13,252 bases of DNA from Muribaculaceae bacterium (GTDB lineage Bacteria; Bacteroidota; Bacteroidia; Bacteroidales; Muribaculaceae): positions 1 through 13,252 of the forward strand of contig JAIDTS010000164.1 of the NCBI GenBank assembly GCA_029060585.1, written 5' to 3'. Position numbers and translations under genes: made by a program. Below are positions 7,860 to 13,252 of the stretch, piece after piece (within the stretch, counting starts at the first letter, position 1; each line of letters starts with the position of its first letter). The notes below the pieces were generated by a model. That model saw only the letters and a list, made by a program, of their open reading frames with translations, ran no database searches and was not told the origin of the DNA.

Positions 7860-8036
7860 AAAGTAATTGAGATGCCAAAAGGATCGACTAATGAACAAAT
7901 AATGACCGTTATGTGGAATATGCAGCTCACTGATGACAATCTCGTTTTTAAAATCCAGAAAGATGGAACAATACGAATTAAGATTGCATCTACAGGTGAA
8001 GTAACTATAAGATTTAATCAATACATAAAGACCAAT

Positions 8037-8624
8037 ATGAAGTATAGTGGAGTAATAATAGTATTGTTATTGGTTTTAATTTCTTGTTATCGAAATAACA
8101 ATGAAAATACAAACATCAATAGCAATACGATCAATTCAGTCGTATTGGATTCCGATACAACTAATAACAGTTCATTGGTATTGCTTATTCACAGCGGTAT
8201 CGTTCTAATGAATATTCATAACTTAGACACAACTGTCTTAAGCGAAACTCAAATTATATACTGTTCCCCCACGACCATGAAATACGGTTACGGCTCGGTT
8301 ATTTTAGACTCAGATACATTGAAAAATGATATGGAATGGTTCTCTGATTACCAAAACATTGAAAATTATTCCATAATTGAAAGGAATCTGAATACAGAGG
8401 AACAGGCATTCGTCAATAATAGCATAAAAGCATTATCAAATACCCGCTATGAAGACCCGATTATCGTTAAGGATGATTGGGAATATCATTTATATGCAAA
8501 CGGTATTAGGGTTGCGTCTGGAAACGTCTCCTCAATAGACTCTTTCCCTGATAAGATACGGGAAATTATCAAGAGATTGCTTAAAATCGCATCACCTTTA
8601 TATCAAATAAATGGCTTTGCATAA
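8037..8624 (+). CDS. Putative immunity lipoprotein
   Basis: This is a 195-residue predicted lipoprotein. MKYSGVIIVLLLVLISC gives a hydrophobic signal with an LISC lipobox, then an Asn-rich linker and a globular part ending near residue 195. I do not recognise a domain. I place the start at the internal ATG 8037, because a signal peptide beginning there cannot be part of the RHS protein. The upstream RHS-toxin frame runs into it without a stop. Its place directly after an RHS toxin segment suggests it is the cognate immunity protein, acting at the cell envelope. Codon use is AT-rich, unlike the housekeeping genes to the left. The signal peptide is clear; the immunity role is inference from context. 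Confidence 0.65.
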   Translation: MKYSGVIIVLLLVLISCYRNNNENTNINSNTINSVVLDSDTTNNSSLVLLIHSGIVLMNIHNLDTTVLSETQIIYCSPTTMKYGYGSVILDSDTLKNDMEWFSDYQNIENYSIIERNLNTEEQAFVNNSIKALSNTRYEDPIIVKDDWEYHLYANGIRVASGNVSSIDSFPDKIREIIKRLLKIASPLYQINGFA

Positions 8625-8651
8625 CTCTGCGCCCTCTTCGTACCCACAATA

Positions 8652-8726
8652 AATATGTTCTACAGCATATTCCATAAAATTCCCTCAAAAAAACTTGCAT
8701 TCTCAGAAAAATATATTAATTTGCGG
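8652..8726 (+). repeat. Promoter-like direct repeat, copy 2
   Basis: This is the second copy of the block at 7442-7516. CTTG (8694-8697), 18 bases, TTAATTTG (8716-8723) forms the presumed promoter. It precedes the small protein at 8749 and the membrane protein after it. The end of the block overlaps bases that still look like codons of the small gene (see that entry), so the block may have been joined to a clipped gene by recombination. Confidence 0.65.
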
Positions 8727-8748
8727 ACATTTATCGGAAGGATCCTAC

Positions 8749-8949
8749 ATGAGTCTGTCACACATCCACATATATCGGAGATATGTGAAGACGGTTTACG
8801 ACCGCCTTGATTGGGACTGCTATATCTCCCTCGATGGCAGCAAGGTCGACATGGAGCTCTTCCCTGGAGGCTACGCGACAGATGGTATAATAACAGGCAT
8901 AGAGTCTGGAGACATAAAGTTCTATATAGATAGAAAGAGAATCAACTGA
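8749..8949 (+). CDS. Small hypothetical protein with IKFYIDRKRIN tail
   Basis: This is a 66-residue soluble protein of unknown function. Recognisable stretches are RYVKTVYDRLDWDCYISLDG, VDMELFPGGYATDG and the tail GIESGDIKFYIDRKRIN. The ATG at 8749 is preceded by GGAAGGA and lies 25 bases after the presumed -7 box. The frame is open further upstream (from a TTG at 8695) and encodes CGHLSEGS there. A broken copy at 10765-10965 shows CGHLS in the same frame, so an intact relative probably starts earlier and this copy may be clipped at its 5' end. The tail matches the broken copy at about 16 of the last 22 residues. In both copies a four-helix membrane protein follows directly, which suggests a functional pair, perhaps a toxin remnant or partner with its immunity protein. 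Confidence 0.55.
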   Translation: MSLSHIHIYRRYVKTVYDRLDWDCYISLDGSKVDMELFPGGYATDGIITGIESGDIKFYIDRKRIN

Positions 8950-8962
8950 ATTGTTTTATCAT

Positions 8963-9349
8963 ATGGAGAATCAAAATATTAGATTTAAACAACATTTGAA
9001 AAACTCTTTAATCTGTGGATTAACATCTTCAGCGTTTGCTGCATGCTTTTGTTGTCTGTCTGGCTTGATTTTCTTCATCCCTTTTATGCCCCTTGTGTTT
9101 TTGTTCTGTTGGATAATCGGTGCTATGATTTCATCTATCTTCCATGCTGGTAATAAACAACAGTTAAAGAATACCTTTATTTATAGTATTGCTGTATTTG
9201 TGTTATTATCTCTTCTTATCGCTATAAGTTCAATTTACGCAGAGGACTTAGTAGTAAGTGCTATTTTGATTTGTTTTTCAACCAGCATATATTTTATATG
9301 TTCGTATGGAGGCATGATAATTGTTAAGAATAAACTTCTACGGAAATAA
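8963..9349 (+). CDS. Four-helix membrane protein, copy 1 (possible immunity protein)
   Basis: This is a 128-residue inner-membrane protein with about four hydrophobic helices (roughly residues 15-34, 36-60, 71-91 and 96-118), a charged N-terminus and a basic C-terminus. I chose the ATG at 8963 over an upstream TTG because it is the first standard start and lies 14 bases after the preceding stop. It shares FxIPxMPxVF..WIIG with the protein at 10975-11400, so the two are paralogs. No enzyme motif is seen. Small multi-helix membrane proteins are common immunity proteins for membrane-targeting polymorphic toxins; that role here is inference. The next gene begins 3 bases after its stop. Confidence 0.6.
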   Translation: MENQNIRFKQHLKNSLICGLTSSAFAACFCCLSGLIFFIPFMPLVFLFCWIIGAMISSIFHAGNKQQLKNTFIYSIAVFVLLSLLIAISSIYAEDLVVSAILICFSTSIYFICSYGGMIIVKNKLLRK

Positions 9350-9352
9350 TAC

Positions 9353-10210
9353 ATGAAAAGATATATCAATAGTTATTATCCCTATAAGGGCATAGCCGAC
9401 CTCGGCACCAACCCGACCACGCAGCAGTACAAGTTTGGAGGCAAGAAGCTCATCGCTACTAACGGCATCAACGAATACGACTTCGAAGCCCGCAACTACT
9501 ATCCTGCAGTCCCGGGCTTCACAAAGCCTGATCCGATGGCGGAAAAGTATCCCTGGCTCTCCCCATATCTCTACTGCGCCAACAATCCGGTGAACGCAAT
9601 TGATCCTTCTGGAATGGTTGTCACCGGTTTAGATGAACAGTCCCAACAAAATATTATCTATACATTGACCGATGAAGAGGCGAAATTTGTAAAATTTGAC
9701 GAATGTGGAGCGATTGATGCCTCATTATTGAATCAATCCTCAAGTAGTTCTGAGAATATGATAGCGTTAAAGGCAGTTGTAAACAGTAATATAACCTACT
9801 ATATTACCACAGCTAATAGTTATAATATTGATGGGATAGATATAGATTTACATGAAAGTCCAGATCTTGGGGTAGTAGGTACAACATTAATTCCAGGGGC
9901 AGAAACTGAGCCCTCTCCCGATAATAATGTGCATATTTTTACAAGTAAAAGACTATCACACGAGGGAATGGTTGAAAATACAGCACATGAGCTTTATGGA
10001 CATGGGTACTTTTTTGAATTACAGAGACAAGGAGTTGATGTAAATCCGTTTCATTCAAAGACAACCGTAGATAACTATTTAGAATATGATGAGGAATATC
10101 AAATGTATGTTCCCGTGTTAACTGCAGGTAAGGTGAATGATTTGCTAGAAAGACAGATAGAGAAAGTCTCTAGACAAGCAATATATAATTATATGAAAAG
10201 GAAGTTATGA
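9353..10210 (+). CDS. Orphan RHS C-terminal toxin with HEXXGH metallopeptidase-like motif
   Basis: The 285-residue frame starts with MKRYINSYYPYKG, continues with an RHS core tail (residues 15-87, closing with NAIDPSG), then a unique domain (88-285). HELYGHGYFFE at 212-222 is an HEXXGH motif. The spacing is that of the dipeptidyl peptidase III type (HELLGH) rather than the usual HExxH. H212, H217 and an acidic or histidine residue downstream (for example in NPFHSK) are candidate zinc ligands, with E213 as catalytic base. The N-terminal rhs body is missing, so this is an orphan CT. It overlaps by ATGA the exported protein at 10207, a typical toxin-immunity layout. No frameshift or stop is visible. 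Whether it is translated from its own ATG, 3 bases after the preceding gene, is unknown. The protease assignment rests on one motif. Confidence 0.7.
   Translation: MKRYINSYYPYKGIADLGTNPTTQQYKFGGKKLIATNGINEYDFEARNYYPAVPGFTKPDPMAEKYPWLSPYLYCANNPVNAIDPSGMVVTGLDEQSQQNIIYTLTDEEAKFVKFDECGAIDASLLNQSSSSSENMIALKAVVNSNITYYITTANSYNIDGIDIDLHESPDLGVVGTTLIPGAETEPSPDNNVHIFTSKRLSHEGMVENTAHELYGHGYFFELQRQGVDVNPFHSKTTVDNYLEYDEEYQMYVPVLTAGKVNDLLERQIEKVSRQAIYNYMKRKL
9395..9612 (+). repeat. RHS core tail repeat, copy 2
   Basis: This is the second copy of the GC-rich RHS core end (compare 7641-7859), from ADLGTNPTTQ to DPSG. It is in frame within the gene at 9353. Divergence begins exactly at the toxin boundary. 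Confidence 0.85.
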
Positions 10211-10764
10211 AATTATTTTGCCTTGTAATTACATTGATCATTCTTTGTATTAATCCGCTGACTGAAAGCTCAAGAGGAGTGACAGCCTTAGATTTTTATG
10301 ATAGCCCATGGATTTCAGATACAATTGATTTTTCTCCAGCAAGGATACTTTTATCTGTCCCAGAATCTTCTGTAAGACATTCGCGAGAACAAATTATCAA
10401 AGGTCATGGTAAAAGCATATATTTCCCCTTACAATATGCTTTGGATGATCACGGTATCTGGCATCTACAAGTGGTATATATAGAGCATATAGTGATGACT
10501 TCTTATGAAAGGCTGGTGCACAACGACTCTATAGATACAGAGTTATGGAATTCATTCAATATTGAATCAAGAGGTTCACGATCTTATATACGCAATGGTC
10601 TTTATACACGAATTGATATATTAGAAAGTGGTATAGTGATATTTTATGAAGATTTGGATCCCAATATTGCCGAGATTGCTAATCGAATCATTAAATCAGT
10701 GGAAGTTGTTGCAGATAAAAGTATTCCAATTTTAAAGGAAAGAAAAAAAGTTACTGCTATTTAA
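10207..10764 (+). CDS. Putative exported immunity protein for the HEXXGH toxin
   Basis: This 185-residue protein has an N-terminal hydrophobic segment (MKLFCLVITLIILCINPL) that looks like a Sec signal. The cysteine in LILC is a poor lipobox because of the Leu before it, so a periplasmic protein is more likely than a lipoprotein. The mature part has no motif I recognise. The ATGA overlap with the preceding toxin gene implies translational coupling and is the main reason to call it immunity. Export suggests that the toxin is met in the periplasm or envelope rather than the cytoplasm. The gene is AT-rich, like the rest of the island. Confidence 0.65.
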   Translation: MKLFCLVITLIILCINPLTESSRGVTALDFYDSPWISDTIDFSPARILLSVPESSVRHSREQIIKGHGKSIYFPLQYALDDHGIWHLQVVYIEHIVMTSYERLVHNDSIDTELWNSFNIESRGSRSYIRNGLYTRIDILESGIVIFYEDLDPNIAEIANRIIKSVEVVADKSIPILKERKKVTAI

Positions 10765-10965
10765 CATTCTTGTGGGCACTTAAGTTGATGACGGCTAAAT
10801 GCTGAAGATTTCAGAACCCGTTTGAGGGTAAAGCCCGATAATCCTTTGTCTGAACATAGTATAGAATCTTTCTCCCAAGAAGTCAAGGATGTACTGGATG
10901 GAATCATTCAAGGAATTAATAAAGGAGAGATTAAGTTTTATATAGATGGACGAAGAATTAACTGA
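10765..10965 (+). pseudogene. Broken copy of the IKFYID-tail small gene
   Basis: In the frame of the preceding stop the sequence reads HSCGHLS, two TGA codons (10786-10791), and then a Met-less open stretch of 57 residues ending DGIIQGINKGEIKFYIDGRRIN and a TGA at 10963. Both CGHLS and the tail match the small protein at 8749 and its upstream extension, but the middle differs and is about 11 codons shorter. It is therefore a decayed, internally altered homolog. It still sits directly before a four-helix membrane gene, as in the other copy. Confidence 0.6.
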
Positions 10966-10974
10966 TATTTAGAA

Positions 10975-11400
10975 ATGAAAATCTTTAACAACAAATTTGT
11001 GCAATATATGGTATTTTCTATGGCTGGTGGTTTGGTGTCATCATTATTGGCCATAGTCGGATGCTGTATGATTTTCTTATTTTTCCTGATACCAATTATG
11101 CCGATAGTTTTTATAGTGAGTTGGATAATCGGAGGCTTTCTGGCTTGGACTATCAGTAAAAATGAAGGGAAGCTACCCTTAAACACATACATATTGAGTG
11201 TGCTGGGGTTCTCAATATTAAGTTTCCTTATATTGCATTTATGGTTATATCCTGACAGCCTACGGTACTGTATCGGATATGTTTTCCTTTCGTCAATAGG
11301 ATTTGCAATATGTTCTATACCGGCAATAATCTACACTAAGAAAAGAATAATACCTGAGTTGTTTATTCCCCCAATTCCCCAAAATAGAAATGATAAATAA
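10975..11400 (+). CDS. Four-helix membrane protein, copy 2 (possible immunity protein)
   Basis: This is a 141-residue inner-membrane protein with about four hydrophobic segments, including FFLIPIMPIVFIVSWIIGGF, and a basic, proline-rich C-terminus (PELFIPPIPQNR). It is paralogous to the protein at 8963-9349 around the IPxMPxVF and WIIG region. The ATG at 10975 is 9 bases after the stop of the broken small gene. The membrane gene is intact although its partner is decayed, as expected if it is retained as a stand-alone immunity gene. Function is inferred from context only. Confidence 0.6.
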   Translation: MKIFNNKFVQYMVFSMAGGLVSSLLAIVGCCMIFLFFLIPIMPIVFIVSWIIGGFLAWTISKNEGKLPLNTYILSVLGFSILSFLILHLWLYPDSLRYCIGYVFLSSIGFAICSIPAIIYTKKRIIPELFIPPIPQNRNDK

Positions 11401-11403
11401 TGA

Positions 11404-11613
11404 GCTTGGAAATACTATGGCTCGAGACATTTGCTCCTTCTGTACCTGAGTAGTAAATATACATACCCTCACTGCACCAATATATCAAGTATAATTCTCG
11501 GTCTCAGAAATATGATTTTCCGGTTTTTTATGAAAATCTTCCAGAGTTCTCTGTATCTACCAGAAAAAGGCAATGATTTTTATAACCATAAACTATTAAA
11601 AATAAGATGTTGA
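11404..11613 (+). pseudogene. Possible residual 3' end of a lost toxin gene
   Basis: An open frame after a TGA at 11401 runs to a TGA at 11611-11613, overlapping the ATG of the next gene (11607) by seven bases, as toxin genes often overlap their immunity genes. The encoded 69 residues, ending HKLLKIRC, match no family I know, and there is no good ATG start. It may be the leftover C-terminus of a third cassette or simply chance. Apart from it, 11401-11606 holds nothing I can name. Confidence 0.25.
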
Positions 11614-12173
11614 AAATAATCTTTCCTTTAATCGGTATATTCTTGATGACAACTTCATCTCCTGAAAATCAAGTCAATAGTTATGATGGGATGAGTGAAG
11701 AATATATTGTTGTAAAGCAGCTTGAGTTATCTTCCGAATCTCTGATACGGGACATACTCAATGATGTATTTTCAGAAAGTGACTCATCCGAAAAAGGGAG
11801 CGTATACACGCTGCATCTAAAAGATTTTGATTCTGGCATAAAGGCATCCATAGTCAAAGAACATAATGATAGGATCGACAGATTAAAATTTAACGATTGT
11901 ATCGGATATGTTATATTAGAAAAAGACACCATCATAGTTACAGGGAAAAACCTCCCGGATTTCAGATATTCCAAAGATTCTCAACCTCTAAGATTTCCTC
12001 TGCTTGAATTTCTGAGAAATGATTCTCCAGAATGGCAATATCTCATAAACGACAGAGTTTTTGCACGTTATGGAGAATCAATGGGTTGGATTTGGCATAT
12101 TCCAAATGAAAATCTAAAGGATTACAATCTTACAAAATATACTATAACCGCCCCTGCCAGAACAAAAAAATGA
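11607..12173 (+). CDS. Exported hypothetical protein, immunity-like paralog 1
   Basis: This 188-residue protein has a short hydrophobic signal (MLKIIFPLIGIFLMTTSS) and no lipobox. It shares a pattern with the next protein: LIRDILNDV, a YT(L/V) strand, an (F/Y)xxGxxxxI(V/I)K stretch, IGY, FxYSxDxxxLxF, and RV-FARYGESMGWIW against YARFSPEAGWIW. It overlaps the next gene by ATGA. No known domain is recognised. Its position at the end of an RHS toxin island, export signal and paralog suggest a spare or duplicated immunity gene. Its toxin, if it had one, is no longer recognisable upstream. Confidence 0.6.
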   Translation: MLKIIFPLIGIFLMTTSSPENQVNSYDGMSEEYIVVKQLELSSESLIRDILNDVFSESDSSEKGSVYTLHLKDFDSGIKASIVKEHNDRIDRLKFNDCIGYVILEKDTIIVTGKNLPDFRYSKDSQPLRFPLLEFLRNDSPEWQYLINDRVFARYGESMGWIWHIPNENLKDYNLTKYTITAPARTKK

Positions 12174-12685
12174 GAACTAATCGAAAACTGATTTATACAA
12201 TTTTAACATCCATCCTCTTAAGTCTTACAATTAGTGGATTAAAGGCTCAAAATAAAGGAGGAATTGATATAACAACACTCGAATGCCTAAAGAGAATAGA
12301 TCTATCAAACGATACCGTATTGAGCAATGTGCTTAATGATGCCATAGATAAAAACTCTAATGCATACTACACCGTCGTGATGAACCAATATAAAAATGGT
12401 ACTATGGTAAGGATAATTAAATCTAAAGGGGATATGTTTGACCGACGGTCAAACATAGTTGGCTATACATTAGTCAACAACCGTCCGGTTGTCTTTTATA
12501 GAGGTGTGACAAATTATGCTTTTTATTACTCATATGATCCCATAACCCTTCAATTCAAATTGGGAACATTCGATTACACCAATGATGCCGATGAAGTTAT
12601 GCACTATTATATTTTGGAGAACATATATGCGCGTTTCTCTCCAGAGGCAGGATGGATATGGTCAGATGGTAAACCAGATCAATAA
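12170..12685 (+). CDS. Exported hypothetical protein, immunity-like paralog 2
   Basis: This 171-residue protein has a clear Sec signal peptide, basic RTNRK then a hydrophobic core ending SGLKAQ, with likely cleavage after KA. The mature part parallels the preceding protein: LSNVLNDA, YYTVVMNQYKNGTMVRIIKS, IVGYT, YSYDPITLQF and ARFSPEAGWIW. It is translationally coupled to that gene by ATGA. A perfect 25-base palindrome lies inside the coding sequence (12433-12457). Function unknown; a second immunity allele from gene duplication is the simplest reading. It is the last gene of the AT-rich island. Confidence 0.6.
   Translation: MRTNRKLIYTILTSILLSLTISGLKAQNKGGIDITTLECLKRIDLSNDTVLSNVLNDAIDKNSNAYYTVVMNQYKNGTMVRIIKSKGDMFDRRSNIVGYTLVNNRPVVFYRGVTNYAFYYSYDPITLQFKLGTFDYTNDADEVMHYYILENIYARFSPEAGWIWSDGKPDQ
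12433..12457. repeat. Intragenic perfect palindrome
   Basis: TATGTTTGACCG, a single A, then the exact reverse complement. It lies within the exported protein gene and encodes residues around MFDRRSN. A 12-bp-arm hairpin inside coding DNA could form in the mRNA or be a protein binding or recombination site. Confidence 0.7.
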
Positions 12686-13018
12686 AAATGACGCCTGAAA
12701 ATAAAAAATCTGCGTTCGATCCGCCCTATCCGCGACCCCGGCAGGGCGAAGCCCGCAGCCGGTCCGTGTTGAAGCCCTCCTTTTAATCCAAAGCCTCAGA
12801 TGTCGGCGAGCCAGTTCACTTCCCTTTAAGAAGTTGCGACAGTGCTCGGAGGATTCTGCGCGAGATCCCTGCGATCCCACCACCTCTGCGTCCTTAGCGT
12901 GAGCCAACACAAGAAACTCATCTATGTTTTTCATCTAAATCAGGTAAGAACCCCACTCTTATAATACTAAAGCAAAAACCTTTCTGTTCTAATTGGAATA
13001 AAATTGGGCAATATTTCT
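12686..13018. other. Gene-free region with GC-rich segment
   Basis: No convincing gene is seen. The first 250 bases are clearly richer in GC than the toxin genes and contain a hairpin at 12738-12762 (CCGGC, GGGC, GAA loop, GCCC, GCCGG). Phrases around 12880-12905 (CTCTGCGTCCTTAGCGTGAG) look like noncoding filler seen in other Bacteroidales genomes (memory only). From about 12935 the sequence becomes AT-rich. The abrupt base-composition change near 12690 probably marks the right edge of the accessory island. Confidence 0.6.
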
Positions 13019-13045
13019 CTTGACTGCCTGAATCAGGCAGTCAAG
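13019..13045. terminator. 27-base hairpin, likely terminator
   Basis: CTTGACTGCCTGA, one A, then the exact reverse complement give 13-bp arms. A T-rich stretch (13060-13066) follows at some distance, so it is an imperfect intrinsic terminator for plus-strand transcription from the island. It could also serve a gene from the right. Confidence 0.6.
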
Positions 13046-13102
13046 CCCTTGTCATAAACATTTTTTAACAATAAAAATTCTTCCAACCCATCCCTTATGT
13101 CT

Positions 13103-13110
13103 TAACTTTG
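13103..13110 (+). promoter_or_regulatory. -7 box of a gene beyond the right edge
   Basis: TAACTTTG matches TAnnTTTG exactly and follows the hairpin at 13019-13045. The -33 position (TTCT, 13078-13081, 21 bases upstream) is a weak match. More than 130 bases of transcript would precede any gene, since no long ORF starts before the window ends. A 14-codon ORF (13181-13225), preceded at 13160-13167 by AGGAGGAG, lies in this leader; I give it little weight. Confidence 0.6.
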
Positions 13111-13214
13111 CCCCGAAAACAAAATCCAACGGTCTCTGCATCCATATCGTGATCCTCAGAGGAGGAGACGATTGTAGAGCATGAATGAAAATGGCTGCCG
13201 CTCCATTGTTAAAG

Positions 13215-13252
13215 TAAATATTTAATCTTTAATATTTTGTATTTTATCTTTA
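13215..13252 (+). repeat. Period-7 degenerate tandem repeat E (right edge)
   Basis: TAAATAT, TTAATCT, TTAATAT, TTTGTAT and TTTATCT run to the window end and may continue beyond. On the reverse strand the units read AGATAAA, ATATTAA and AGATTAA, close to units of arrays B and D. Confidence 0.65.

Larger units (their letters stand above)
7548..8036 (+). pseudogene. Orphan RHS core tail with truncated C-terminal toxin
   Basis: The reading frame from the ATG at 7548 begins with about 30 residues I do not recognise. An RHS core tail follows (residues 32-104): YKFGGKEL, EYDFGARNYYPAV, a DPMAEKYPWLSPYLYCANNP stretch and the closing IDPTG, which marks the usual toxin boundary. The thousands of bases of an rhs gene that should precede it are absent. 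The variable part (105-163) reads MPKGSTNEQIM, LTDDNLVFKIQKDGTIRIKIAS. From memory this resembles the start of M91-type metallopeptidase toxins of Bacteroidetes RHS proteins, but no HExxH follows. The frame runs without a stop into the downstream lipoprotein, so toxin activity is unlikely. GC content falls sharply after the core, as expected for a displaced CT. Confidence 0.7.

Noticed and set aside
8695..8748. Start of the small protein at a TTG (8695)
   Set aside because: This codon lies inside the presumed promoter block, upstream of its -7 box. The ATG at 8749 follows a purine-rich stretch. The upstream coding similarity is noted as possible clipping instead.
10938..11192. Minus-strand frame opposite the second four-helix membrane protein
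   Set aside because: It overlaps a membrane protein with a clear paralog in the window and is best explained as a shadow.
7442..12690. Insertion sequence or transposon carrying the toxin island
   Set aside because: No transposase, integrase, terminal inverted repeats or tRNA attachment site could be seen at the edges. Homologous recombination of RHS tails explains the layout better.
12662..12934. 90-codon minus-strand frame in the right intergenic region
   Set aside because: Composition is Arg/Ala/Ser-rich with no domain, it overlaps the end of a better gene, and it runs through a GC-rich hairpin region. It looks like noncoding DNA that happens to lack stops.

Overview
The window looks like a piece of a Bacteroidales chromosome, probably Muribaculaceae-like. 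Four things point this way: the promoter type (TTTG, about 20 bases, TAnnTTTG), the near absence of Shine-Dalgarno sequences, a MalQ with two N-terminal starch-binding domains, and the sequence style of the RHS C-termini. The family-level assignment is inference from memory of such proteins, not a search.

Left part (1-7364), conserved housekeeping genes. A B12-dependent class II ribonucleotide reductase (nrdJ) is followed on the same strand by a DPE2-type 4-alpha-glucanotransferase (malQ). malQ converges on a two-gene minus-strand unit, a Fur/PerR-type regulator followed by a DUF1015 protein. A 34-bp perfect palindrome between the convergent ends is a likely bidirectional terminator. The regulator has a textbook Bacteroidales promoter placed so close to its ATG that the transcript is probably leaderless.

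Middle part (about 7440-12690), an AT-rich accessory island. It holds pieces of RHS-type polymorphic toxin cassettes without any full-length rhs gene. Two short GC-rich RHS core tails (7641-7859, 9395-9612) each precede an AT-rich variable region. The first toxin is truncated and fused in frame to a downstream lipoprotein. The second is an apparently intact toxin with an HELYGH (HEXXGH) motif, overlapped by ATGA with an exported putative immunity gene. Between and after them sit two copies of a module made of a small protein ending in an IKFYIDxxRIN-type tail (the second copy is broken) and a four-helix membrane protein. The island ends with two overlapping, paralogous exported proteins that look like spare immunity genes. 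Two near-identical promoter-like blocks of about 75 bases (7442-7516, 8652-8726) precede units of the island. The whole reads as a graveyard and store of orphan toxin and immunity genes.

Right part (12686-13252) has no convincing gene. It holds GC-rich noncoding DNA, a 27-base hairpin, a strong -7 box for a gene beyond the window, and a leader.

One pattern cuts across gene families. Five intergenic spaces around the conserved genes (2701-2770, 5454-5488, 5544-5578, 6824-6893, 13215-13252) are filled by degenerate tandem repeats with the same 7-base period but different unit sequences. I saw none in the toxin island.
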